Source: Spirosoma fluviale
GTDB taxonomy: Bacteria; Bacteroidota; Bacteroidia; Cytophagales; Spirosomataceae
Direction: 5' to 3'
Assembly: GCF_900230225.1 (NCBI RefSeq)
Contig: NZ_OCNH01000001.1
Coordinates: 1,550,001-1,614,000 of the forward strand
Length of the DNA stretch: 64,000 bases
The position numbers and the translations under genes are program-made. Below, one piece after another: positions 25,943 to 33,762 of the stretch. A model generated the notes under the pieces. That model made no database searches. It was not told the origin of the DNA and was given only the letters and a program-made list of their open reading frames with translations. Every line of letters starts with the position of its first letter. Position 1 is the first letter of the stretch.

Positions 25943-27919
25943 ATGCAATCAGTTTTACGCTCAACGAGCCGCATCTGGCTCTGGTGTACGGCCGTCCTCC
26001 TGATGTACGGAGCTACCGCGAAACCCGTTCAACAGAATGGCCCCGCACCGACAATCACTGTTACGCCCTCCTCGCTGACTATTCTTAATTACAGTGAGTA
26101 TGAGGGTCAGTTCCCGGCCACCTATACCGTGTCGGCCAGGGGGTTAACGAATGATCTGGTCATTACCGCTCCGCCTTATTTCCTGCTCAGCGCACAGGGA
26201 AAGACAGGGCCGAGCGTTGCTTTGCAGCTTGTCGATGGGGAGGTACCGCCAACACAGGTTTCGGTCATACTGCTCGCATCGTCGCCCGGCACGTTTACGG
26301 GCGTTGTTACCAATGTCAGTGGCTCCGCTACGGCGACAGTGGCGGTGAGTGGAACGGCCATAACGCAGTCGGTGAGTGTTAGCCCCAATGCTCTGAATCC
26401 TTTCACAACCACAGTCGGGCAACCCTCCGCCAGCCAATCCTACACGGTTACAAGCCGGGGAGGTTTGGCGGTGATTGTAAATGCCCCGGCGGGATTTGAG
26501 ATTCGGACGGGTGGTAATCCGTTTGGCCCATCGCTGGTAATTGGCTCCAGTTTGTCGTATAAGGATACGCAGGTCGATGTCCGGCTGATCGGTTCAACCG
26601 CCGGACCCGTTTCGGGGGTGGTGTCCAACGATACTTATTATCACTCAGCCCACCTTACCTATCCCGTGGCCGTGAGTGGTGTTGTCACACCGGTTTCGGC
26701 ATCCCCATCGCTCAGTGTTCTGCACCGGGACGCTGACTACGGCAACCGAACGGATCAACTTATCCGGCCTTACCTTGCGCTTAGTAACGAAGGAAATACG
26801 GCTATACCGTACAGCCAAATCACCCTGCGGTATTGGTTTACGGCGGAAGGAGCCTCGCCACCAACCGATTTGCAGGTATACTACGCTCAGTTGGGCACGC
26901 AAAATGTCAGGATGAAGTATGTGCCTCTTTCAGAGCCACGTCGGGGAGCATTCGGTTATGTTGAGTACAGTTTCGACGCATCGGCGGGAAGTTTAGCGGC
27001 CAAAAGCCAGTCGGGTCCGATTGAAAATGGTATTCTGAAGCGGGATCGGTCAAACTTCAACGAGTCGGATGATTATTCGTACGCACCAGCGACTACTTTC
27101 ACCCGAAATTCGCACGTGACGGCCTATTTGAATGGGCAACTCATCTGGGGGGAAGAGCCCGCCCTTGTACCGTCGGTGCAGCAGGTTAAGGTCTTTTCTG
27201 CCGCAAAAAATAGCGACTTAACCAGCAGTATCAGTACCGTTCTTGAGATACGAAACGAGGGTAATGTGGCTATTCCCCTGGCGGATTTGACCGTCCGCTA
27301 TTGGTTTACGTCCGAAACGAGCCAGCTTCTCAATAGCTATGTTGACTATGCACAACTGGGGACTCAGACGATTCGGCACAACGTTGTTCGGCTGGCTCAA
27401 CTGGTGGCGGGCGCTGATAGCTACGTTGAACTGGGATTTTCACCGGGATCTGCTTACCTGCAGCCATTAAGCAGTACGGGCCAGATTCTGTTTCGGCTGG
27501 TAAAGCCCGACTTCTCGTTGCTCAATCAGGCAAATGATTATTCTCACGGTTCTGTCAGTCTGGCCGAAAATCCCCGCATCACGGTCTATCGGCAAGGCAC
27601 GTTGATTTATGGTACCGAACCCTCGGGGGGAATGGGTCGTGTGGGTATTCCGGAAAAAACCACGTCATTGCAGGTCAAGCTGCTGGGAAATCCGGTAGAA
27701 AACGAACAATTGCTACTGGAAGCGCGGGGTGCCGAAGGTCTTCCTCTGGTCATGCAGCTAGTTGACCGGCAGGGAGTTTCCTTATTCGAGAAGGAGGTAA
27801 AAGAAGCGGCTGAGATAGAGCGGCAGCAGGTAGAAATGAGTCGGCAACCATCGGGTACATACCTGTTGCGAATACGTACACCGACTCAGGAACAGGTGCT
27901 TAAGGTTATCAAACCATAA
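25943..27919 (+). CDS. Secreted protein with two CBM3-like modules and a T9SS-type C-terminal domain
   Basis: The protein has 658 residues and a signal peptide. Residues about 35-240 form two similar Ig-like units (ITVTPSSLTILN... and VSVSPNALNPFTT... starts). Two family-3 cellulose-binding-like modules follow: one about 260-400 (NEGNTAIPYSQITLRYWFTA, DLQVYYAQLGTQNVRMKY) and one about 410-555 (NEGNVAIPLADLTVRYWFTS, YVDYAQLGTQTIRH). The last 80 residues (VKLLGNPVENEQLLLEARGA to QVLKVIKP) fit the type A T9SS sorting domain that sends cargo to the cell surface. No catalytic domain is present, so it is probably a binding or scaffold protein for polysaccharides. Confidence 0.82.
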   Translation: MQSVLRSTSRIWLWCTAVLLMYGATAKPVQQNGPAPTITVTPSSLTILNYSEYEGQFPATYTVSARGLTNDLVITAPPYFLLSAQGKTGPSVALQLVDGEVPPTQVSVILLASSPGTFTGVVTNVSGSATATVAVSGTAITQSVSVSPNALNPFTTTVGQPSASQSYTVTSRGGLAVIVNAPAGFEIRTGGNPFGPSLVIGSSLSYKDTQVDVRLIGSTAGPVSGVVSNDTYYHSAHLTYPVAVSGVVTPVSASPSLSVLHRDADYGNRTDQLIRPYLALSNEGNTAIPYSQITLRYWFTAEGASPPTDLQVYYAQLGTQNVRMKYVPLSEPRRGAFGYVEYSFDASAGSLAAKSQSGPIENGILKRDRSNFNESDDYSYAPATTFTRNSHVTAYLNGQLIWGEEPALVPSVQQVKVFSAAKNSDLTSSISTVLEIRNEGNVAIPLADLTVRYWFTSETSQLLNSYVDYAQLGTQTIRHNVVRLAQLVAGADSYVELGFSPGSAYLQPLSSTGQILFRLVKPDFSLLNQANDYSHGSVSLAENPRITVYRQGTLIYGTEPSGGMGRVGIPEKTTSLQVKLLGNPVENEQLLLEARGAEGLPLVMQLVDRQGVSLFEKEVKEAAEIERQQVEMSRQPSGTYLLRIRTPTQEQVLKVIKP

Positions 27920-27937
27920 TCTGATTCGTGACAATGA

Positions 27938-27982
27938 GAAACGCCTGCCGGTCTGGTACTTCACCAGACCGGCAGGCGTTTC
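27938..27982. terminator. Perfect bidirectional terminator between the CBM3-like and rhodopsin genes
   Basis: A perfect 20-bp stem (GAAACGCCTGCCGGTCTGGT and its complement) around a 5-base loop, placed between two convergent genes: 19 bases after the CBM3-like stop and 12 bases after the rhodopsin stop. It can end transcription from both sides; T tracts are short. Confidence 0.8.
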
Positions 27983-27994
27983 GATTATAATTGC

Positions 27995-28747
27995 TTAAGC
28001 GTTGACGGCTTTCAGCACTTTCGCTGACTCATTTTTAGTCGATGCAACCGCTGCGCCATACACCACTAAGCCAAAGCCAATTTTGTTGACGGCGTCGCCA
28101 ATGTTGTAAATAAGGTCCAGATTCAGGCCCATGTTGCCTAAGAGACCGCCGGGCATTGCCATGTAGCCAATTGGGTAGATACCCCAGCCAATCAGGACAA
28201 AGTTACGCAGTAACCGGACTGCCTTCGCTACCTCAGGATTGGGTGACTGGTCGGCCACTTGCTTCACACTACCCATGGTTGCTTCATACACGATACCGAT
28301 GTAGCCAAGGGTTGAGATAGCTCCCCAGATAATGGTCCGGGCAGGGTCGATTGACTCACCGATGTAGCCAGTTACGAGCATGAATACAGAGTAACCAACT
28401 AACCGCCATAAGGTAGAGGTTTTGCCTCCGTAGGGCTTGATGAGTAAGTAAAATTCCACACACATGAGTGGTACGGTGAGCGTCCAGTCGATGTAGCGAA
28501 ATTCAGTTGGCGATGTCTTGGTTTCGAGCCATACGCCCCGCATGTAGAAGTAGTGCACCGCAGCAATCATGGTGATTAGCCCGGAGATAAGCAGCGAAGT
28601 TCTCCACTTACCATCAACCTCGCTTCGTTCCATAAAAAAGAAAACCGAAGCAGCAAACATGGACATATAGCCCGTGAAAAATGTAAACCCAATTACGTCG
28701 CCTGGCTGGAGAATTTCCAGTAAAATAGAAGAGATTTGGTTAAGCAT
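27995..28747 (-). CDS. Proteorhodopsin-type light-driven proton pump
   Basis: The protein has 250 residues and seven hydrophobic helices. Helix C reads RYIDWTLTVPLMCVEFYLL and gives the DTE motif of outward proton pumps: Asp87 (acceptor), Thr91, Glu98 (donor). His65 in AAVHYFYMRGVW is the conserved partner of the acceptor. The retinal Schiff-base lysine is Lys222 in NIGDAVNKIGFGLVVYG. The spectral-tuning site (position 105 in the green proteorhodopsin) is Met95, which is expected to give green absorption. Gly142 in WGAIST could belong to the helix E site opened for carotenoid antennae; alignment is needed. The retinal-forming enzyme Blh is encoded upstream with its own terminator between, so both are separately expressed. 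Confidence 0.95.
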   Translation of the reverse strand: MLNQISSILLEILQPGDVIGFTFFTGYMSMFAASVFFFMERSEVDGKWRTSLLISGLITMIAAVHYFYMRGVWLETKTSPTEFRYIDWTLTVPLMCVEFYLLIKPYGGKTSTLWRLVGYSVFMLVTGYIGESIDPARTIIWGAISTLGYIGIVYEATMGSVKQVADQSPNPEVAKAVRLLRNFVLIGWGIYPIGYMAMPGGLLGNMGLNLDLIYNIGDAVNKIGFGLVVYGAAVASTKNESAKVLKAVNA

Positions 28748-28811
28748 AATTGTAGTTAAATGAATGATGAAAGGGAAATGTATAATTAATGCTATAAATT
28801 ATACAACGGCT

Positions 28812-28819
28812 CAAATGTA
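28812..28819 (-). promoter_or_regulatory. Candidate -7 promoter element of the rhodopsin gene
   Basis: On the minus strand TACATTTG fits the Bacteroidota -7 consensus TAnnTTTG, 65 bases upstream of the rhodopsin ATG and downstream of the Blh terminator. No TTG is seen at the standard -33 distance; the surrounding sequence is very AT-rich. Suggested start of transcription near 28805. Confidence 0.4.
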
Positions 28820-28875
28820 TTTTGTTTAACGTTTATAAAAAAGGATTAAACAAAATATATTTTTATTGAAATTAA

Positions 28876-28909
28876 AAAAGCCTTCTACGAGCGTGTAGAA
28901 GGCCTTTTT
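28876..28909. terminator. Rho-independent terminator after blh
   Basis: 9-bp stem GCCTTCTAC / GTAGAAGGC with a 6-base loop, flanked by an A run on the left and a T run on the right, so it works in both directions. It separates blh from the rhodopsin gene on the minus strand. Confidence 0.85.
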
Positions 28910-28955
28910 AGTTTAGGGAAGGGAAAATTTCTCTTTGTAAATTATTGTAAATAAA

Positions 28956-29918
28956 CTATTTACGGAGCAAGTCCAGTTGATGCATGACCTGAATATGGGG
29001 TAATGTTATAGTTGAAAGAAGAATGAACAGGTAGGGGAGTGGGTCAAACAGGGGTATGTAACTCTGCCAGATGCCTGCGCCAGCCATCAAAAACCCAAAA
29101 GCAAGCAACGTGAGGGGTATCGACTGCCGCCAAAGTTTCCAGATTGTTTGGGTAGGTTTACCCGGCCGCTGTAGATAAGACTGGATTATTCCGAACGAAC
29201 TGAGCGAATGCCACCCGCCAAAGTATAGCATAAAGGCAGGAAGTAAAGGAAGCATGTAGGTAAGAAGAAGTACCATGCCTAACCGCGCCAGTCGCCAGCC
29301 ATTGAGCCGCATAGGCTGGTGGCCTAGCGCTAGCATAGCCAGTACAACCGCCAGAGTAGCCCACCCACGGAGCAACGAACCGGCCCCAGCGGCTGCCTCA
29401 CCCCATAAATTCAGTGCCTGGGGGTTGTTTTGAATTATTCTGCCAAGAATAGGCGTGACTTCGGGGGCATGGGTAAGTAAAATAAACGCAACCACAAAAC
29501 CACCGGCCACCAGCCTGATCAAAGACCAGTACCGATCGTCCGGGGCGTTTTCCAGATCCGTTTCACCAAAATGCCAGGCCGAAATCAATAAAAAGATAGT
29601 TAGGCTAAACACGGGGAAGAACACCCAGGCCAGTCCATAGATAGCGATCATGAGCACATATTTCGTTAAAAAACGAGCCAGTGAAAACGGTTGCGCCTGC
29701 CGTATTGTGCGTTCCTGTTCAATAAGGTGATCGAGTGCCCCGTGTGGTATGCCAACCAATAAAAGTAGGCTAATACAAAAGACAAGTTGAAGCCATATTG
29801 GTAAAGGACCCACCCAGTACTGATAACACGCCAGTAGGGTGCCAGCCAGAATAGTTAGCCCGGTAGGCGTACGCTGGATATAACTGCTTAGTTTAGTTAA
29901 CAGGCTAGTAATCATCAT
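28956..29918 (-). CDS. blh: Brp/Blh-family beta-carotene 15,15'-dioxygenase
   Basis: Blh cleaves beta-carotene into two retinal molecules, the chromophore of the neighbouring rhodopsin. The protein has 320 residues with about eight hydrophobic helices. The iron-ligand histidines sit in LLLLVGIPHGALDHLIEQ (His59, His64), AWHFGETD (His116), YFGGWHSLSS (His237) and TLPHIQVMHQL (His308, His313). It is an integral membrane enzyme. The rhodopsin gene follows on the same strand after a terminator. A TetR-like palindrome lies 30 bases upstream of the start codon. No beta-carotene synthesis gene is in the window, so that part must lie elsewhere. Confidence 0.9.
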   Translation of the reverse strand: MMITSLLTKLSSYIQRTPTGLTILAGTLLACYQYWVGPLPIWLQLVFCISLLLLVGIPHGALDHLIEQERTIRQAQPFSLARFLTKYVLMIAIYGLAWVFFPVFSLTIFLLISAWHFGETDLENAPDDRYWSLIRLVAGGFVVAFILLTHAPEVTPILGRIIQNNPQALNLWGEAAAGAGSLLRGWATLAVVLAMLALGHQPMRLNGWRLARLGMVLLLTYMLPLLPAFMLYFGGWHSLSSFGIIQSYLQRPGKPTQTIWKLWRQSIPLTLLAFGFLMAGAGIWQSYIPLFDPLPYLFILLSTITLPHIQVMHQLDLLRK

Positions 29919-29947
29919 GTAACGGTGGTAAAAGGGTTGCTTTGTTA

Positions 29948-29961
29948 ACCGACCAGTCGGT
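29948..29961. promoter_or_regulatory. Palindromic operator candidate upstream of blh (TetR-like)
   Basis: ACCGAC-CA-GTCGGT is a perfect palindrome with 6-base arms and a 2-base centre, 30 bases upstream of the blh start. Short palindromes of this ACCGACC/GGTCGGT type are typical TetR-family operators. No regulator gene lies next to it in the window, so the protein is unknown. Confidence 0.45.
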
Positions 29962-30008
29962 CGGCTGGTTCATATAGTGATAAAAAACGATGAATTTGTT
30001 CAATCAAA

Positions 30009-30060
30009 AGCCCCGAAAGGCGAAGACAATTCAATGTCACTCCGCCTTTCGGGGCTCTTT
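30009..30060. terminator. Terminator after the DUF2911 gene
   Basis: Perfect 14-bp stem AGCCCCGAAAGGCG / CGCCTTTCGGGGCT with a 20-base loop that holds a further small GACA/TGTC pair. On the minus strand TTTTGATTG follows; on the plus strand CTTTA. It lies 52 bases past the stop of the minus-strand gene. Confidence 0.8.
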
Positions 30061-30107
30061 ATACGCAAGGTGAGTGCTATCTTTCACTCACCAGACAGTT
30101 CATCCGC

Positions 30108-31010
30108 TTACGCTTTCTTTTTGCCTTTGCCAGTTTTCATAGCAGGTAGAGCGGGAATCTTGGATTTATACTCCATTACGCTCTTTTCGATGCCCTCCTT
30201 AAAAAATGGAAATACCTGATCGTTTGATGACTGGCCCAGCGCAAGTGCCTTTTCGGCAATTGGCAGCGCGTCTGTATACTTACCCTGTTTAGCCAGAACC
30301 TGCGCCTTGATATACAGGTTGCGGAAGTTTTCCTGTTTGGCAATCGACTTATCGATCCAGCTTAAAGCCTGATCCAGATTACGACCTTTAGACACGTTGT
30401 AACTGGCGGCCGCCTGTAGCACAGCGGCATCGTCGGGCTTCTCGGCCACCGCTTTGTCTACGTTTGCCGCTGCATTGGCGTTGACGTCAACACGCAGATC
30501 TGCCGATGCTTTGGAATTTGCCCACATAAAATTCAATCTGGCTGTACTGTCAGTCAAGTCACCAAAGGCTATTGTAAACGTTTCGATTTTCTCGCTGTTT
30601 TCCATTGGTTTCAAATCGACCCGGAGAACGTCCTGATCCTGCTTATAGGTCGCTTCCGTCACGGATTTATCTTTATTGAAGATCAATGTGAACGCTTCTG
30701 CCGTAGGAATTGACATAATGGCGTAGCTACCGGCGGGTAATGTTTTGCCGTTCACCATTAGGTCTGTTGAGGTTGTAAACAGGGTTGCACTATTGGCACC
30801 AGTACGCCATACCTGACCGGCCGGAACAAACGAGCCCACAAACGGCTCACGGCCTCTAAGGCTGGGACGTGAGTAAGAAACAGTCAGATCGGTCGTGCCG
30901 ACGGTTTGCATGATAGTGGCACCGGGGCTGGGTGAAGGCAGTTTAATTTGAGCGGTGGTCAATTGAGCCGCTAAACACAGTGTAGCGGCTGTTAACGAAA
31001 GTTTGCGCAT
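30108..31010 (-). CDS. DUF2911 domain protein, secreted
   Basis: The protein has 300 residues and a signal peptide ending AQLTTAQ. Residues about 22-165 are the DUF2911 domain common in Bacteroidota: SPGATIMQTVGTTDLTVSYS, RPSLRGREPFVGSFVPAGQV, WRTGANSATLFTTSTDLMVN and LPAGSYAIMSIPT. The remaining part (about 170-285) is helical and TPR-like (NLDQALSWIDKSIAKQENFR, GKYTDALPIAEKALAL), followed by a basic tail KTGKGKKKA. Function is unproven; periplasmic or outer-surface location is likely. Own terminator at 30009. Confidence 0.88.
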   Translation of the reverse strand: MRKLSLTAATLCLAAQLTTAQIKLPSPSPGATIMQTVGTTDLTVSYSRPSLRGREPFVGSFVPAGQVWRTGANSATLFTTSTDLMVNGKTLPAGSYAIMSIPTAEAFTLIFNKDKSVTEATYKQDQDVLRVDLKPMENSEKIETFTIAFGDLTDSTARLNFMWANSKASADLRVDVNANAAANVDKAVAEKPDDAAVLQAAASYNVSKGRNLDQALSWIDKSIAKQENFRNLYIKAQVLAKQGKYTDALPIAEKALALGQSSNDQVFPFFKEGIEKSVMEYKSKIPALPAMKTGKGKKKA

Positions 31011-31075
31011 GATTTTCTATAGACTATTTAAAAAACAGGTCGAAATTGCCACTTTTTTACACAAGAAACCAGCGT

Positions 31076-31612
31076 ATGTACCGAAAACCCCTGCTTTCGT
31101 TGCTTCATCAACATACTCCAGCCGATAAACAGGAACAGGCTATGACAGAGGAGACCATTACCTTCGTTCGGGCAAATCCTGATTGCTTCGATCGGTCATT
31201 ACTTGTTGGGCACATTACAGGCTCCGCCTGGATCTGCAGCCCCGATCGGCAACAGGTACTCCTTATCCACCACAGAAAACTTGACCGTTGGCTGCAACCC
31301 GGTGGTCATGCCGACGGTGATCCCAATGTGGCGGCAGTTGCCTTGCGGGAAGCACAGGAAGAAACCGGGCTTGCCTCGCTACGGCTGCTCTCGGATTCCA
31401 TCTTCGACGTAGATATTCACGAAATTCCTACCCGGAAAGAAGCCCCTGCACACCTGCATTACGACATTCGATTTTGCTTCGAAGCGGACCCTCTCGAACC
31501 GTTTGGTAATTCTGGAGAAATTAAAAATATTCAATGGTTTTCTCTAAAAGATGCCAAAGAACTAGCAAATGAACGCTCCATTTCGCGTATGTTGGAGAAA
31601 AAAGTGCAATAA
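31076..31612 (+). CDS. NUDIX hydrolase
   Basis: The protein has 178 residues from ATG 31076 (the frame also opens at a TTG, 31046). The Nudix box is GGHADGDPNVAAVALREAQE followed by ETGL: the REAQEETGL core that binds Mg2+ is intact, but the usual Glu before the seven-residue spacer is Pro. This variant with GGHADGDP is common in a class of bacterial NUDIX proteins. Substrate probably a nucleoside diphosphate derivative; not determined. It is divergent from the DUF2911 gene. Confidence 0.88.
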   Translation: MYRKPLLSLLHQHTPADKQEQAMTEETITFVRANPDCFDRSLLVGHITGSAWICSPDRQQVLLIHHRKLDRWLQPGGHADGDPNVAAVALREAQEETGLASLRLLSDSIFDVDIHEIPTRKEAPAHLHYDIRFCFEADPLEPFGNSGEIKNIQWFSLKDAKELANERSISRMLEKKVQ

Positions 31613-31636
31613 CTATAAATATAGTAGGCTTTTTTA

Positions 31637-31668
31637 TTGTTTATAGTTTATACGAATTATTAGATTTG
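31637..31668 (+). promoter_or_regulatory. Bacteroidota-type promoter of the 31696 gene
   Basis: TTG at 31637-31639, a 21-base AT-rich spacer, and TAGATTTG at 31661-31668 match the -33 TTG / -7 TAnnTTTG promoter class. The expected start is near 31675, about 20 bases before the ATG at 31696. This supports that ATG rather than the earlier TTG of the open frame. Confidence 0.65.
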
Positions 31669-31695
31669 TTGCACAACAAAACCATAGATATAGCC

Positions 31696-32106
31696 ATGAA
31701 AACCATACTTTCACTGCTTGTTTGCATCAGCCTGTTGGCGATGTCAGGTCAGGCCTATTCGCAGAATGGGGGAGACAAAAAACCACTGAATAACCCGATG
31801 TACTCCACCCACAATTACAAGCATCCGAACATGGCGGCAAAAGCCCGCAGTTGGGAGAACAAAACGGGCGTTGCTGTACAGCAGCCGACGCCTACCGATG
31901 CCCGGTATGCGAACTACAAAAATCAAATGCCAAATGCACAGCCGGTGGGTGGCATAACCGTTGACCATACGCCTGCTGCAAGTCTGGCCGACCGAAACTA
32001 CAAAATCCAGAGGGTGAGTGAGCCGAACGCACCCATGCCCTCGAATGAGTACTATGTTAAGAAACGGAAAAATGCAGATACAACGGATACCAACGTTGGT
32101 AACTAA
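31696..32106 (+). CDS. Small secreted hypothetical protein
   Basis: The protein has 136 residues from ATG 31696 with a signal peptide (TILSLLVCISLLAMSGQAYS). The mature part is hydrophilic and Asn/Pro/Tyr-rich (NPMYSTHNYKHPNMAAKARS, AAQ-free) with no recognised domain, probably disordered and periplasmic or surface-exposed. It has its own promoter and terminator. Confidence 0.75.
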   Translation: MKTILSLLVCISLLAMSGQAYSQNGGDKKPLNNPMYSTHNYKHPNMAAKARSWENKTGVAVQQPTPTDARYANYKNQMPNAQPVGGITVDHTPAASLADRNYKIQRVSEPNAPMPSNEYYVKKRKNADTTDTNVGN

Positions 32107-32123
32107 AGATCTCATTCGACAAT

Positions 32124-32163
32124 AAAACGGGCCAGCTGCATACCAGCTGGCCCGTTTTATTTT
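32124..32163 (+). terminator. Rho-independent terminator after the 31696 gene
   Basis: Perfect 15-bp stem AAAACGGGCCAGCTG / CAGCTGGCCCGTTTT with a 5-base loop, then ATTTTA; 17 bases past the stop. Confidence 0.9.
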
Positions 32164-32372
32164 AGGGGGATATACCTGCTAAATAGTTGATCAGCTGAGG
32201 CCCATGAGTGGAAGTTACTGTGGTCCGTCAAATGCAATCGTTGGTTTGTGCTATGGATGGCTTGGTTTGTCTTTCCATGTCCAATGCAGGTGATATATTT
32301 TTGCAGTGGATTTATACTTGATGTTAGGACTTAACCAACCAGGTATGTACAGTAAACAAAAGCAACCTCGCC

Positions 32373-32747
32373 ATGTCAGCCAATAGCCGTTTACACAGCA
32401 TTTTATATAACAAATGCCCCCGTTGTGGGGAGGGAGATTTCTTTGTTAAGAACAGTGCCTTCACCCGGGACTTTGACGAAATGCATGAGCATTGCCCGCA
32501 TTGTGGGGAAAATTTCATGCCTGAACCCGGCTTTTACTGGGCGTCGATGTTTGTGAGTTATGCGTTTTATACCATTTATACGCTCCTGACATTCTTTATC
32601 GTCGTTCAGGGACTGGGCGTTGACCTCGATTATTATTTGATCGGACTGGTGCCAACGCTGATTGCCCTGACGCCTTACTTCTTTCGGCTCGCCCGCCGAA
32701 CCTGGTTATCCATCTTCATCGCGCCTAAACAAGTATCCCGTTTGTAA
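32373..32747 (+). CDS. DUF983 family membrane protein
   Basis: The protein has 124 residues. The N-terminal zinc ribbon has two Cys pairs, NKCPRCGEGDFF and EHCPHCGENFM, about 30 residues apart, followed by GFYWASMFVSYAFYTIYTLL and a second hydrophobic helix, FIVVQGLGV and LIGLVPTLIALTPYFF. This arrangement is that of DUF983 inner-membrane proteins found in Bacteroidota and alphaproteobacteria; function unknown. The 205-base gap upstream shows no gene. Confidence 0.88.
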   Translation: MSANSRLHSILYNKCPRCGEGDFFVKNSAFTRDFDEMHEHCPHCGENFMPEPGFYWASMFVSYAFYTIYTLLTFFIVVQGLGVDLDYYLIGLVPTLIALTPYFFRLARRTWLSIFIAPKQVSRL

Positions 32748-32832
32748 TGGGTTGTGAACAGAAGCGGTTTCTCGCAGAATTGCCTGAAACCGCTTGTACA
32801 TTTGCGTGATAAACCATGATCCACCGCGAACG

Positions 32833-33738
32833 ATGAAGGTTAAAGTAGGGGTAATTCAGGCAGCACCCGTGTTTTTCGACATTGCCAGAACGATTGACAA
32901 ACTCGAAGCGCTCGTTGTTAACGGTGCCCGGCAAGGGTGCCAGTTCCTGCTTTTTCCGGAGTCGTTTATTCCCGGCTATCCCCGAAAATTTACATTTGGG
33001 GCGGCTATCGGTTTACGAACCGACGCCGGACGTGAACTTTATAAGACATACTGGAAAAACAGCCTGCAACTACCCAGTCCTGAGCTAAAACGCCTGGAGC
33101 AAATTGCCCGCGACAATAGTGTTTATCTGGCCATCGGGGTAACTGAACGGGACACCTTAAACGGGAGTTTGTACTGCACACTCGTCTACATATCCCCGAC
33201 GGAAGGCTATCTGGGAAAACATCAGAAGATCAAACCGACGGGCGTTGAGCGGTTGGTCTGGGCCGAAGGAACCGGCGAAAATTCGATGGGCGTGTTTAGT
33301 ACAGAGATCGGGCGAATGGGCGGGTTGATCTGCTGGGAAAACTACATGCCCCTGGCCCGGATGCGCATTTATCAGCAGGCTCCCCAACTCTATCTGGCCC
33401 CCACCGCCGATGCGCGGCCTACCTGGCCTGCTACGCTTCAGCACATCGCCTGCGAGGGGCGCTGCTTTGTGCTGGGCTGCAATCAGTTTTTCACCCGATC
33501 TGATTATCCAGATGAGTACCAGCCGTTTTTGACGGAGGAAGATGCTACACTGAGCCGGGGCGGGAGTGCCATTGTTTCACCACAGGGCGAGTTTATCGCC
33601 GGTCCGCTCTGGGATGAAGAGGGTGTTTTAACCGCTGAGCTTGATCTGGATGAGGTGCTGAAAAGTAAGCTCGATTTCGATGTGATCGGTCATTACAACC
33701 GGCCTGATCTCTTGCCTTTCCCACCAAAAGCCAGCTAA
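32833..33738 (+). CDS. Nitrilase / carbon-nitrogen hydrolase
   Basis: The protein has 301 residues from ATG 32833 (MKVKVGVIQAAPVFFDIA). The catalytic triad is visible: Glu in LLFPESFIPGYPRKFTFG, Lys in LGKHQKIKPTGVERLVWAEG and Cys in GGLICWENYMPLARMRIY. The CWENYMPLAR signature is that of true nitrilases, which hydrolyse nitriles to carboxylic acids and ammonia, rather than of NAD synthetase or amidase branches. Cytosolic. Substrate unknown; no nitrile pathway gene adjoins it. Confidence 0.9.
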   Translation: MKVKVGVIQAAPVFFDIARTIDKLEALVVNGARQGCQFLLFPESFIPGYPRKFTFGAAIGLRTDAGRELYKTYWKNSLQLPSPELKRLEQIARDNSVYLAIGVTERDTLNGSLYCTLVYISPTEGYLGKHQKIKPTGVERLVWAEGTGENSMGVFSTEIGRMGGLICWENYMPLARMRIYQQAPQLYLAPTADARPTWPATLQHIACEGRCFVLGCNQFFTRSDYPDEYQPFLTEEDATLSRGGSAIVSPQGEFIAGPLWDEEGVLTAELDLDEVLKSKLDFDVIGHYNRPDLLPFPPKAS

Positions 33739-33762
33739 GTCAATAATCACAACAAGCACCCG

